This document shows positions 52,813-63,286 of a DNA stretch of 64,000 bases, piece by piece. The stretch is from contig JAPFFF010000067.1 of NCBI GenBank assembly GCA_039105265.1, positions 248,001-312,000 on the forward strand, written 5' to 3'. The notes below the pieces were generated by a model that did no database searches, was not told the origin of the DNA, and was given only the letters and a program-made list of their open reading frames with translations. A program made the position numbers and the translations under genes. The stretch is from Tritrichomonas musculus. Its lineage: Eukaryota; Parabasalia; Tritrichomonadida; Tritrichomonadidae. Each line of letters begins with the position of its first letter. The first letter of the stretch is position 1.

Positions 52813-53184
52813 TTAGACTAAAAGGCAACAACATGGTGGTTCTTTTGGAACTACAACTATTGGAGATTCGAAGTTTTCAAAAGATCGAATTGTTGGTGCA
52901 ATAAGATCCTCGAGACTAAGCTGATAACCATCAATTAAAGCAATAGAATATGGCTCAACGGCGCCATTTATTTGTGAAACTATACGTAAAAATTGCTCAA
53001 CTGTAGTTGTTTCTGGTACAACAATTTGAGTTGAATCAAAAATTTTTGCTCTGCAGCATGGGAAGAAAGGACAGCGTCCAGCTCCTTGACGAACGCAAAA
53101 ACGAACAGAAACCATTCCATCTGTTGGATTGACTTGTGGTTGTGCTAATAATGGCTGTGTTTGTTCAACTGTTTGAGGTTCCAT
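52813..53184 (-). CDS. CaaX-tailed small protein with beta-grasp-like pattern (CCCLLV), paralog C
   Basis: 123 residues from ATG 53184, about 60% identical by eye to paralog A. It starts MEPQTVEQTQPLLAQP, continues VSVRFCVRQGAGRCPFFPCC, IVVPETTTVEQFLRIVSQIN, YQLSLEDLIAPTIRSF and ESPIVVVPKEPPCCCLLV. Three Cys precede LLV, giving room for both prenylation and acylation. A shared AACGGCT word lies upstream of the start codons of A and C, which suggests a common promoter element. A and C are a recent duplication; B is older. Confidence 0.7.
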   Translation of the reverse strand: MEPQTVEQTQPLLAQPQVNPTDGMVSVRFCVRQGAGRCPFFPCCRAKIFDSTQIVVPETTTVEQFLRIVSQINGAVEPYSIALIDGYQLSLEDLIAPTIRSFENFESPIVVVPKEPPCCCLLV

Positions 53185-53689
53185 AATATTAGAAATATTC
53201 GAGCCGTTTTTTTTTTTTTTTTAAAAAAAAAAAGAAAAAAAATTGACTACTTTTTACCTTTTATTTGACCACAACCGTTATTTAAAAGTTGAGTTTATTG
53301 AAAAAATAAAAACGTTTAAAATTTTCAATTACTTCTTGTCTATTAAAAATTTCAATTAAATAAAGGGCAAATAAAACAAATATATCTTGAAATTGATATT
53401 TTTCATCATTGTTTTTTGAAATTATCTTATTAAAATGCACCAGATAGTTTCAACATAAAGTTTTATAATGTTGAAAAAAGAGAATAAAAAGAAGAATTTA
53501 TTGGGCAATCTAATTTACCATAATTTATGTTCTCAAAAAGTGAAGGTGTTTAGAAAATATATAAATCTTATCAAAAATTGAGAGAAAAATCAATCAATTT
53601 TTTTATTATCAAAAAGTCAATTATTTTTTTTATTTATCTCCCAAAAAAGCTCATTAAAATGAATAAAAATATTAAAATTTTAATTATTA
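53185..53689. other. A+T-rich upstream region of paralog C
   Basis: Contains a T run followed by an A run just upstream of the gene. No other gene or RNA; the short plus-strand frame at 53578-53763 overlaps the MITE start and is not supported. Confidence 0.5.
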
Positions 53690-54027
53690 TTAAGGGACCA
53701 CTATCATATTTTTTTGTAAACATTTCAATATTGATAAAACTCATAGAAAAGAAAATTCAATAGTTGTTATCTCGGAAAAAGTTTAAAACTTTAAAATTTC
53801 ACCATTCCGATCATTTTTGTAAAATTTTTACTCCTTTCAACTTTTAAATTTTTATTGAAAAAAGGGAATAGGCTTAAAAGAAGAATAGAAATAAATGATA
53901 TGTAATTTATATAATTTATATATACCAAAATATAGCAAAAATACTCAAGAAATAATTTTTTTTAAGTCAATTAATTTTGTGATAACTCATAGAATTTTTA
54001 ACATAGAATTTGATAGTGGTCCCTTAA
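53690..54027. mobile_element. TTAA-flanked MITE, second family, copy 2
   Basis: A 338-bp element bounded by TTAA with perfect 13-bp inverted ends (GGGACCACTATCA / TGATAGTGGTCCC). The interior TTTCAATATTGATAAAACTC, then ATAGAAAAGAAAATTCAATA, is shared with the copy at 49732 although the ends differ. Noncoding. Confidence 0.8.
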
Positions 54028-54914
54028 ATTATACAAAAAACAAAATAAGAAAAATATCATGACAAATTTCACATTATACATTCCAAGATATTTTAGAAAT
54101 ATTAATCTAATACCAATCATAAAATAGTTTAAAAATTACATTTTTGATATTTGAATAAAAGATATAGTTTTTTCTTTTCACTTGATTATTATAATAGACG
54201 ATATTTATTTTAATAGAAGGAAATTTCATCCTTGAACAACGGTTTTTTATTTCCCTCTACTCTAAGCTAAAACTCTGCATATAAAAAAAATAACCAGTAG
54301 GAAGTTTATATAGTACCAACTTTAGATATAAACTGTAATGTAAAAATTAAAATTTTTGTGATAATAAACGGCTCCATTTATTGTTAAAAAAACAAAAAAG
54401 TAATTTTATATTTTTTTGATAATCGTTTTTTTGATTGCTGATTATTTATTAATTTTTTGAGATAAAGAATTTTTAAGATATCTAAATTTAATTCGTCATT
54501 TTTTGAGAGAAAGTTCCCTGAAAAAGTTGATGGATGGTAAAAAAATTTACTGATGCATAATAATATATTTTTTTATTGCTTTAAACGAAATAAATAAATA
54601 TTTTTTATACCAAAAAATTGAATAATTAAACTTTTTTTTTCTATATTACAAGTCACTTTTTGAATCATCATTCAAAAAGTTCCTTTTTATTTTTGATTAT
54701 AATTATCTTGAGTATTTATTAATTAATTTTTAATTTTTTTCAAATGATAAAAATAAAATATAATATGATATATATTTTTAACTTAAATATATTTTAAAAG
54801 GCTAACAGTATCGTTTTTTTTAAAAAAAACTGAGTTGAAAACTTTTTTTTGATTGGTCATTTTATTGGATATTTCAAGGTTAAAAAAAAAAAAAAAAAAA
54901 AACGTTTTTTAACC
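54028..54914. other. A+T-rich intergenic region
   Basis: Lies between two TTAA MITEs. It has long A and T runs and ends in a GGTTAAAAA...TTTTTTAACC palindrome beside the next MITE. No gene recognised. Confidence 0.5.
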
Positions 54915-55161
54915 TTAAGGTACAAATCCAGTACGTTTAGTAACCGCATTTTTTTTTGACATTCTCAAAGAATAAGATGACATGTTAAATAAAAAACGAT
55001 TATTTTCATCCATTTCATATAACATGTCATAATGTTTATTTAAATTGAAAATAAGTGTCAAAAACAAACCTAGTCAATTTAAACTTTTTCAGAGACATGC
55101 AACTATTCAAATAATAAACGTTCTCCTATTCAAAAAATAACGTACTGGATTTGTACCTTAA
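54915..55161. mobile_element. TTAA-flanked MITE, copy 2 of the 13810 family
   Basis: 247 bp, differing from the 13810 copy at only a handful of sites over its full length. TTAA and the GGTACAAATCCAGTACG end are intact on the left, and its inverted counterpart on the right. This level of identity implies recent movement. Confidence 0.85.
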
Positions 55162-55739
55162 AAATTTGGTTATTTTTTTGAAAAAAATTGACTAAAGAAG
55201 TATGAAAAAGTGGGCGTCTTTACGGAATTAAATACATTATAATAATTAAATAATGGCGTATAAAACTTCTGTGATTGTATACTCATTAAGAAATTCTTAA
55301 AATCAAGAACTGATTAAAATCCGTTATACAAAAAGAAATATTGAATTTAACTACAGTATCACGATTAAGTGGTTTACGACACGAATTAGTGGTTAACGAT
55401 GAAGTGAATAATTGAAAATTTGAATTATGTTTTCAATATATATATATAAAAAATAAGGTAGAAAAAAATATACGGTAGAAAAAAGAACATAAAATTTTAC
55501 ATTTTCTTTAGTAAGGCTCTTGTTATTTCATTAAAAAAAAAGAACAAAAGTTTATATTTCGCTAATTATCAAATATCACGTTACTAGTTCTTTTGATATT
55601 ATCCGATTCTCTAAGATTTGCATTGTTAGTACAAATTTCATTGTTACAATTATAGATTGTTTTATCCAAATTAAGAGTACAATAGATATTTTCGCATTGT
55701 TTTATTGATTTATTTATTGTATCGTCTTAATTTTAGCTT
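55162..55739. other. A+T-rich region beside the transposase fragment
   Basis: No gene. It may include decayed parts of the transposon whose fragment follows, but I see no clear end repeat. Confidence 0.45.
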
Positions 55740-56020
55740 TTAATGGAAATTATCTCGAAATATTTTTAAACTCTGTTTTATTGATTTATATAAGCTAATA
55801 ATGATTTTTCCAATAATAAAACGTTTTATTGACACATGATAAAGATCGTTTCGAACAGTATCAGCAATTAACCCGACCTGCTCTCTGAAAGTTGTTGCAT
55901 TTTTATATTCTTCTGAGTTGACCAACCTTTTAAAAGCTTCTATCTCACTGTCAGTTCCTGTAAAATCTGTAACAAATTCAAGAGGTGGCTGTTCATCTTT
56001 GAGTCTTGGTTCAGGAAGTA
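55740..56020 (-). pseudogene. N-terminal fragment of a pogo-like transposase
   Basis: Minus-strand reading EPRLKDEQPPLEFVTDF, then EIEAFKRLVNSEEYKNATTF, REQVGLIADTVRNDLYHVSI and KRF lines up with residues ~25-90 of the transposase at 11758-13224 (EYLSATCFRDQIGILCSYLR). It then ends. The DDE core is missing. Its 5' side is cut off where the Polinton end begins, so the Polinton appears to have landed in this older transposon copy. Confidence 0.75.
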
Positions 56021-56267
56021 GTATAGTATAGGCTCCGCTATCGCCAAGCCTATACTTAAGCCCATTTCACAGCCACTTGGAGCCTTTGGAAGCCCCCCAG
56101 AGCCTTCAAAAAGCTCCAACCACCTCGATAATTCAAAAAGTTCGCAACAAAAAAATTCCAAACTCATATTTTTATCGTCTCGTTGTAAAAATTATTTTGA
56201 CACAAAAAAATGTATTTCTTGAAGATTCCGTCAAGATAATCCCTTCGAATCAAGAAGTTGTTTTATA

Positions 56268-57209
56268 ATGATTGAAATGTACCCGACGCTCAATCCAGCT
56301 GAAGAACAAACACCAATCCCTATAGAATATGCTTACTTTTTGGAAGATGGAGAGCAAGACCCCAGCAAACCAAATCGATACTACTTTAATTTTCCACAAG
56401 AATGGTGCACTTCAAATAGAGGAGAATCTATTGTTGGGGTAAGAAATATGTGGTTGATTGCGAGAAGAAGAAAAATTGAATTCACCATCACAATTGCAAA
56501 ATTTCAAAAGAAATATTTTAATATAGTGGAAGGGAATGATACGACTTCAAAAATAAATAATATGATATTATTGTATAAAGATAATATTAAAGTAAAAGAT
56601 GTAAAAGTTATCGATTGGATGTCGATAGAAGGAGATTTTAGAGGATTCTTTAATGCTATTCATACATCAATAAAAAACTATATAGCAACATGGTGGAAGG
56701 ACGTCAATGAAATATTTGTACAGTCAGATACTGATATTTTAAATAGAGATATACAATCTGATGGCTATTATGATGAGAGGGGGTTTCATGAAAAAATATA
56801 TTCAGAACGAAATAATAATGATGCGGATGAATATGGTGTAGCATTCAAATTAAAAGAAACAAATAAAGATTTTGATGAAGTATTTAATATTGGTGATGGA
56901 GTTAGTCAAAACAATAAAGATGTTTATTTAAAGTACTATGATAAAGTTTTAACGTTTGATAATGTATGGGATAGACATTCATGTAAAGTTTATTCATCAA
57001 TAGCAGAACAATCAAATCGTTATTATATTGGTAATTCGAATGTTAATTTCAACCCCATCAAATACTTTAAGCTGAATTCAACAGACCAAAGATTTTGGAT
57101 TGATTTATATTCTGCGCGTGAATATAAAGCACCATTTAAATTACCAGTCGGTGAAAGCTTTGCTATAGAGATGATATTCTTACCATACAAGAAGATGTTA
57201 TATGTTTAA
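56268..57209 (+). CDS. Polinton unknown protein, possibly minor capsid
   Basis: First long gene of the element, 313 residues, rich in Tyr, Asn and Asp with strand-like segments. The position before the integrase and the beta-rich look suggest a minor capsid (penton-type) role. No motif confirms this. Confidence 0.5.
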   Translation: MIEMYPTLNPAEEQTPIPIEYAYFLEDGEQDPSKPNRYYFNFPQEWCTSNRGESIVGVRNMWLIARRRKIEFTITIAKFQKKYFNIVEGNDTTSKINNMILLYKDNIKVKDVKVIDWMSIEGDFRGFFNAIHTSIKNYIATWWKDVNEIFVQSDTDILNRDIQSDGYYDERGFHEKIYSERNNNDADEYGVAFKLKETNKDFDEVFNIGDGVSQNNKDVYLKYYDKVLTFDNVWDRHSCKVYSSIAEQSNRYYIGNSNVNFNPIKYFKLNSTDQRFWIDLYSAREYKAPFKLPVGESFAIEMIFLPYKKMLYV

Positions 57210-57219
57210 ATAAATTTAA

Positions 57220-58296
57220 ATGACTTACAAAACAATAGAGGAGTTATACAAAAAGTTTCCATGGAAAACACCATCAAAATTTGTTCCTCTTGCAAAACGA
57301 TATGGATTTACAGAAGAAGCAGCATTAAATTATTTGAAGAATATAGTTCATGATGTTAAAGTACCAAAGGCAAAATTTATGAATATATATTCAAAACACT
57401 CAGGAGGATATCAAATGGATACTTTCATAAATGACAAGACAAAAGACGGTTTGAATTATCTGATGTTTATAAATATCAATACCCGAAAGGCTTTTTGTTA
57501 TGCGATGAGAGGGAAGGGAGCAAAAGAAGTAGCTAGAGCATTAAATCAATTTTTAGTAGACGAACCAAATGTTTATTCTATTACTTCTGACCAGGATGCC
57601 GCCTATTTGTCCAACGATGTTTTGCAAATAATGAAGGCAAAAAATATTATATACAATACTACGGAAGACAATAATCATAATGTACTAGGCATCATAAATA
57701 GATTCATGAGAACTATTAGAGATATGGTAGGAGAGAATAGATTTATTGGAGAACAAGAAATGAAGGGATTAATAGATTCCTACAATAAATCCCCTCACCG
57801 ATCGTTGGACTATAAAATACCAAACGAAATGACAGAAAAAGATGAAAAAGAATATATTAATACTAAATCACAAATAAATCCATATGACTTTCAGCCTAAC
57901 GACAGGGTGAGAATTATACAAGCCAAAGAACCATTTTCGAAGCGAAGAAATAGGGTCAGCAAGGAGGCTTATATTGTTGATTCGAAAGCTGGAAATCAAT
58001 TTATTGTTAAGTCCAAAGATGAATCGATAGATAAGTTGCCGGGATATAGATTGATAAAAACACAGAATAAAAATATTGCTCAGACACTAAAGGGAGGCAA
58101 GAGAGGTATTGTGGATAAAATTATATCCTACGATGCAGCTAAGAATAAATATAAAATTAAATATAGTGAAGGGACAGAAGATGTTATTCCAGCCAAAAAT
58201 TTACGAGAAGGAGCCCCAACTAAATTATCAAACCTCGAAATGGATTATTGGAGCAAACAAAAAAATATCCCATCAAACATTAAAAAATGGGTTTAA
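57220..58296 (+). CDS. Polinton integrase (retroviral-like rve family)
   Basis: 358 residues, starting 10 bases after the preceding gene. The integrase core includes DTFINDKTKDGLNYLMFINI, ITSDQDAAYLSNDVLQIM and NKSPHRSLDYKIPNEM, as in other Polinton integrases. The C-terminal part from ~225 is basic and strand-rich, like the chromo-type tail of this family. Its expected role is insertion of the element. Confidence 0.85.
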   Translation: MTYKTIEELYKKFPWKTPSKFVPLAKRYGFTEEAALNYLKNIVHDVKVPKAKFMNIYSKHSGGYQMDTFINDKTKDGLNYLMFININTRKAFCYAMRGKGAKEVARALNQFLVDEPNVYSITSDQDAAYLSNDVLQIMKAKNIIYNTTEDNNHNVLGIINRFMRTIRDMVGENRFIGEQEMKGLIDSYNKSPHRSLDYKIPNEMTEKDEKEYINTKSQINPYDFQPNDRVRIIQAKEPFSKRRNRVSKEAYIVDSKAGNQFIVKSKDESIDKLPGYRLIKTQNKNIAQTLKGGKRGIVDKIISYDAAKNKYKIKYSEGTEDVIPAKNLREGAPTKLSNLEMDYWSKQKNIPSNIKKWV

Positions 58297-58306
58297 CCAA
58301 CAATAA

Positions 58307-59161
58307 ATGGCTAAACAAATAATGAAAGAAGTAGAAGTTTTAATAGAAAAGACTATGCGAAAAAACCAAAAAGAAATAGAGGGAGCGTTGATGAAACCAT
58401 TACATCCTTCCTATCCATTTAGCACGAACGGTATATATTTTTTGATAGGCAAACCAGGTGCTGGAAAAAGTTATTGGATATGGAAACACATTTTAATTAC
58501 CGAGAGATTATTTAAGCATCCCTACTACCAGAAGATAATATTCTGTTCAACATCAGGAAAAGCAGACAAAACTGCAGAGGCGATGAGTCAAAATGTCAAG
58601 ACACCAATCATATATTTGAACGAAGCAGAATTGATGGATTATTTGAAAAAACATCTAAAGCGAAAGATAAAATATTATGCTATGGTAAAGCATGTATTAT
58701 CAAAAATGAAAGAGACGAATGAAGAAATGCAGAGACTAATAAACAAGCACTCCCTTCAAGAAATAGATGATAGAATAGTATATATAGCAAACAAGCTGGT
58801 AAAATATCAAACTTCATCATATCCATATAACACTCTAATAATATTGGATGACTGTGCTGGAAGCGATTTATTGACGCATAATAATACTGAATTCCTCAGG
58901 CTGTTAACAAAAACTAGGCACTATAATATTACATGCATTATGGCTATTCAAACCATTAGATTTGTCCATATAAATGCAAAGAGATTGGCCACCGATATTA
59001 TATGCTATAGTGGATATTCAGAAGAAGATTTTACATCATTGCTCCAACAAACGAATAACAATCTAAATATCAAAAAAACAGTCAAGGAATATTTGCAGCA
59101 TCGTGAGCCTCACGACAAATTTATTTGTAATATAACAGCCAACAAATATTACTTTGAATGA
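58307..59161 (+). CDS. Polinton packaging ATPase (FtsK/HerA, A32-like)
   Basis: 284 residues. Walker A GKPGAGKS at ~45-52 and Walker B LIILDDCAG at ~180 define the A32-like genome-packaging ATPase found in Polintons and related viruses. It follows the integrase by 10 bases on the same strand. Confidence 0.85.
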   Translation: MAKQIMKEVEVLIEKTMRKNQKEIEGALMKPLHPSYPFSTNGIYFLIGKPGAGKSYWIWKHILITERLFKHPYYQKIIFCSTSGKADKTAEAMSQNVKTPIIYLNEAELMDYLKKHLKRKIKYYAMVKHVLSKMKETNEEMQRLINKHSLQEIDDRIVYIANKLVKYQTSSYPYNTLIILDDCAGSDLLTHNNTEFLRLLTKTRHYNITCIMAIQTIRFVHINAKRLATDIICYSGYSEEDFTSLLQQTNNNLNIKKTVKEYLQHREPHDKFICNITANKYYFE

Positions 59162-59216
59162 CGAAGTCATACTTGGACTATGTCCTTGAAAGCTAGTTTT
59201 ATTGACTTTAAATAAC

Positions 59217-59945
59217 AATGGAAAAAGTTGAAGATACAGATAGAGTCGAACCCTCAACACCCCAAAATTCTAGTGGATTTTAAATAGTGCATGGAATTCT
59301 GTTAAATCTGGTGTTGGTAAAGCTAGTAAATGGATAGAAGATTCTGCTATTGGCAAAGCGGGAAAATGGATATCGAAAAATAAAGTACCAATCTTAAATA
59401 CTGTCGGAGGAGCGGCTCAAGCTTTCGGAGCAATTACAGGGAACCCTGCAGTAGCTGGTATTGGCAAAGGAATGATGATGGCTGCCGATGGAATCAAAGA
59501 AGGAGAGGCAAAAGCCGCATTACAAAAATCGATAGCTGAAAGACAGCCGAATCCTTTGGGAAGTAATGTAGCTCAATCACATTTCCCACGCATTTATTAT
59601 GGAAGGAAGCCATCTGGTTTTAAAATACATCATAAACGAAATAAACATCTTGAAAGGGCTATGGCACAATTAGCACAATTGAAAAAACAAATAAGCAATA
59701 AAAACAATACAACTGCCGCTAAAAGTAGTAAACAGAAAAATGCAACAACACAAAAAGAAAAGCCAAAAGAAAAGCCAAAAGAAAAGCCTAAACCATCGCC
59801 TCCCAAAAAGCAATTGTCAGCAGCTGAAAAACACCACATCGAAGCTGAAAAATTAAAGAATGATAAACAATTCTGGGCGGACCTGAGAGAAGCCACAAAA
59901 AGACGTAGAGAAGCATACGAAAAGTTTGAGAAAGATGATTGGTAA
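59217..59945 (+). CDS. Polinton structural-type small protein region
   Basis: A Gly/Ala-rich amphipathic part (VGKASKWIEDSAIGKAGKWI) leads to a Lys/Pro-rich, basic tail (KPKEKPKEKPK). The make-up is like the pVI/pX-type minor virion proteins of this element class. The gene limits are uncertain; the clearest part is 59472-59945. Confidence 0.5.
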
Positions 59946-60015
59946 ACAAACTCTCCAAAACTCAAACAAATTCGTGTAAAAGTCTGCATATTCAAACATT
60001 TTTTAAATTTCATAA

Positions 60016-60621
60016 ATGAGCAAAAGAGTGCCTCAAAGCAAAAGATTACAGTTGATAAATAAATGGCTACGTGGGATTGAAGATGATGATTTTGAAGTGT
60101 TCCCTACCAAAACAGAAGGAAAATATATTGTTAGGCCTCGTAAGGAACCACTGGTAAAGCCCCCTTCTGAACCGTCTACTGAAGAATCATCTATTGAACC
60201 ACAGGTAGAAGAGCAGGAAGTAGAAGAGCCGACAGAGGAGCCTACAATAAAGCCGCCCACAAAATCTCTCCCAAAAAAAATCACAAGGCCTAAGCCGCAA
60301 TCAAATAATTCAGCCATTTTTGACCCCACGATAAATATGGAAATATTAAATCAGCTAAAATTATTGGGAGAAGAAATAAAAAGTAAACGAGAAAAGAAAG
60401 AGCAAAAGAGGATGATAAAAGAAGTAATGAATAAAGAATTATATAAAAGAAATCAATATACTCAGCCGCAATATATTCAAGAGCCTAATTTTCCTTCCGG
60501 AAATGATATAGAAGAAGAACCAGAGGACGAGCCAACACGACCACCACCACCTCCTCCTCCTCAACCTCAACCTCAACTCATTCGCAGAAGAAGAAATAAT
60601 ATTTTCTCTGATATATTTTGA
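60016..60621 (+). CDS. Polinton Pro/Glu-rich protein
   Basis: 201 residues with a Glu/Pro-rich middle (EPSTEESSIEPQVEEQEVEE), a short basic helix and a Pro run before RRRRNN. It is mostly disordered. No family recognised; the place in the order suggests a virion or core protein. Confidence 0.45.
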   Translation: MSKRVPQSKRLQLINKWLRGIEDDDFEVFPTKTEGKYIVRPRKEPLVKPPSEPSTEESSIEPQVEEQEVEEPTEEPTIKPPTKSLPKKITRPKPQSNNSAIFDPTINMEILNQLKLLGEEIKSKREKKEQKRMIKEVMNKELYKRNQYTQPQYIQEPNFPSGNDIEEEPEDEPTRPPPPPPPQPQPQLIRRRRNNIFSDIF

Positions 60622-60640
60622 AGTTTTTATTTTTTTATAA

Positions 60641-62320
60641 ATGTTGAACAACGAGATTGAACTTAGAACTTCAGCGGAAGTATGTACTCAAATAGCATCA
60701 TATTTTGATATCGTCGATAATTGTATAGCATTATCTGATACCAACAAACAGTATACTATAAGTCCTCAGACATCGTATTCCCCATCACCTCCTGTTCCTA
60801 GTGGTTCATATACCAGCGCCATTATATCTCCAAATACCAATAATACAGCAGACATATATAATGGATTCATTAGAGCCGATATGGAAGTTAGTATTAAAGA
60901 AGCTGCTGGAAAAGCTGTTGAACCATTAACTTCAGACGGATATCAATTCAATAGAGTTTGGTTTGGCTTTAAAGATGCTAGAGATGCGGTTGAGAAATAT
61001 GAAATTGTAGCAAATGGCATCACCATCTATACCCAGAATTTTGGTTGTGAGGAATCATTTTTAACAGCTTGTTGTGCTAATGAAACAACAAAGAGAGCAG
61101 ATGTATATTCTAAGGCCAGACATAAAGATATATGGAATTATAAATCCGGTAGTAGAACAGGATTCGTTGTTGATTGGAAAGAGAGAAATGGTAAAAAATG
61201 GACAGAACAGAAATATAAAATTCATCTCAAGATAGATTTGAGAAGATTCTTACCCCTATCTAATATTAAATACCTCCCAGCTTTTGCAGGAAAAATAGAA
61301 CTCAGATTATTCTTTTCTTGTGCTGGAATGGTATGTTGTCCTATCGGCCCAGGAGCTACATTTGAACACGAACCAAATGTTTATTCAAAATATGCTTTCG
61401 ATCAAATAACAAATGAATTTACTCCAATAAATGAATCAATAACTATGTATACAAGCAAAACAAATTTGGCTGATACTACAAGAATAACAGGAGCAGCTTT
61501 TGCTGCTCAAAGTAATGCAGTTAATATTAATTTTATTCATCTCAAGACAGAAGACAGGACTTTTCAAGTCGTCGATTACTCGATAACAGAATGCTCATCT
61601 ATCATACCATGTTTTGGTATTGAAGATAATATTTATTCCAGCCTCGTTCAAAGATATGCTGACCCGACTCATCCACTTACTTTCCCAACGCAAACTCTTT
61701 CCGTCTACACAACAACAAATAAACTAAAAAATCCAAATGACAAAACTACCTGTACAATCACACCCCGATTTGTTGATTCAATATTTTGTCTATTTCCTGT
61801 AAAGCATACTCATCATACATATTTCAAAAATCCTAACTTTAAATCATTTCAATTAAATTGTGGCGGATATGGAAACATTCCTGCAAAACCATTCGGAACG
61901 ACCGATGAATACCCTGAATTCTTAGAATACTGTCAAAATGCTATGAATATGAATGGTGAACAAAGCGGGTTCAATAAAGAAGTAGTAAACAGTTTGACAT
62001 ATTGTAATAGAGATTCAACTACTAATCAACCGACATTTGGATATTCAACTGGATATTGGACAAATGATAAAACCAGCTTCTTCATCGGCCTTCCTACAGA
62101 AACAGATAATACATATCAGCAAGGCCTTACATCTTTGTCTCCAATTAACTTTGAAATTAATGTATCCCAAGATACAGGCGCAAAAACATATGCAAATGCA
62201 GTGGAAACTCCTCCTCTAATTTGTCTTTTGTTTGATTCATCAATATCAATTTTGGTTCAGCCTAATGGTATGCCACCACTTGTTCGCCTCGGGAATTATG
62301 ATTTGACTACTCCGGCATAA
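60641..62320 (+). CDS. Polinton major capsid-like protein
   Basis: 559 residues, the largest gene of the visible part. Strand-rich throughout, with the segment KIHLKIDLRRFLPLSNIKYL followed by PAFAGKIELRLFF. This is typical of the double jelly-roll major capsid proteins of Polintons. Size and location agree. Confidence 0.7.
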   Translation: MLNNEIELRTSAEVCTQIASYFDIVDNCIALSDTNKQYTISPQTSYSPSPPVPSGSYTSAIISPNTNNTADIYNGFIRADMEVSIKEAAGKAVEPLTSDGYQFNRVWFGFKDARDAVEKYEIVANGITIYTQNFGCEESFLTACCANETTKRADVYSKARHKDIWNYKSGSRTGFVVDWKERNGKKWTEQKYKIHLKIDLRRFLPLSNIKYLPAFAGKIELRLFFSCAGMVCCPIGPGATFEHEPNVYSKYAFDQITNEFTPINESITMYTSKTNLADTTRITGAAFAAQSNAVNINFIHLKTEDRTFQVVDYSITECSSIIPCFGIEDNIYSSLVQRYADPTHPLTFPTQTLSVYTTTNKLKNPNDKTTCTITPRFVDSIFCLFPVKHTHHTYFKNPNFKSFQLNCGGYGNIPAKPFGTTDEYPEFLEYCQNAMNMNGEQSGFNKEVVNSLTYCNRDSTTNQPTFGYSTGYWTNDKTSFFIGLPTETDNTYQQGLTSLSPINFEINVSQDTGAKTYANAVETPPLICLLFDSSISILVQPNGMPPLVRLGNYDLTTPA

Positions 62321-62358
62321 ATATTCATTCTTAAAATATTTTTTTATCTCCATCGCAA

Positions 62359-62808
62359 ATGCAAGAGCAAAGAGTCTATGATTACATCAACAATATTATC
62401 TCCCTCGCTGAAAAGCCAGAAGAATGGAAGCAATGTAATTTTGCCATCCTCTGTGATAAATTTCCCATCCAGCTTTCTCGCAACAAATTTTTGGGCAAAG
62501 TAATATATATATCACTCAAAACTGAAAAAAAGACCTGGAGAATATATCCTGACAAAATCAAAAAATATGAAATAGAGCATGTAATTATCAATGCAAATTC
62601 TCGACGTCGATTACATTATAAAATGAATGAATTCTTTATCAACGGCTCAAATCAAGAACAGATATATGAGGAGCATAGCTACTATAATTATTCCATAGAA
62701 AATGCTTCAAAACAAACGAAAGAATTAATTATTCAGCTTCGAGAGAAATACAATTTAAACACGCCAGAACTATACATCGGAGAGTCTCAACCCCTTGTCC
62801 TAGAGTAA
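62359..62808 (+). CDS. Polinton unknown protein, 149 residues
   Basis: Mixed helix and strand, with WRIYPDKIKKYEIEHVIINA inside. No family recognised. It follows the capsid-like gene by 38 bases. Confidence 0.45.
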   Translation: MQEQRVYDYINNIISLAEKPEEWKQCNFAILCDKFPIQLSRNKFLGKVIYISLKTEKKTWRIYPDKIKKYEIEHVIINANSRRRLHYKMNEFFINGSNQEQIYEEHSYYNYSIENASKQTKELIIQLREKYNLNTPELYIGESQPLVLE

Positions 62809-62833
62809 GCTGAATAATTTTTTTGGAATAGAA

Positions 62834-63262
62834 ATGAATAAATACAGAAATCCTGATTCATCTATCATTGGAGCAGAAGGAGAAATGTTCAACGAAGGAA
62901 CAAAAACAGAACACACCATAGGCTTTAATCATTTTGGTATATTCTCTAACGACAATACTTATGCCATTACATTTAATCCATATTACAATAGACCACCTAT
63001 AAAATATATGGAAAACAAGCCTGTGAGGCCGCCAAAGAGTAATCAACATAGAACGAAACCATTGCATGAACCACCTGTCAGCATCACAGACGGAGGGTAT
63101 TATTTAAAAAAAGATAAGGCTCCCAAGGCACCCATCCTTCCCTCTTACCTCAAGAAACCCGAAAAGATAGGGGAGATACAAGGAAAGGCTAATGAAAAAG
63201 ATAAAGGAAATATAATATATGGCCCGCAACATAAAGTGAAAATAGAGAAAATTATCTATTAA
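62834..63262 (+). CDS. Polinton unknown protein, 142 residues
   Basis: Pro- and Lys-rich, likely disordered (NKPVRPPKSNQHRTKPLHEP). No family recognised. It belongs to the same tight plus-strand gene row. Confidence 0.4.
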   Translation: MNKYRNPDSSIIGAEGEMFNEGTKTEHTIGFNHFGIFSNDNTYAITFNPYYNRPPIKYMENKPVRPPKSNQHRTKPLHEPPVSITDGGYYLKKDKAPKAPILPSYLKKPEKIGEIQGKANEKDKGNIIYGPQHKVKIEKIIY

Positions 63263-63286
63263 ATAAAAGATTTTTTTCGAAATGAA

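Noticed and set aside
56077-56268. Small open frame at the Polinton left end as a gene
   Set aside because: It starts without ATG inside the terminal region and overlaps the start of the first clear gene. It is more likely terminal repeat DNA.
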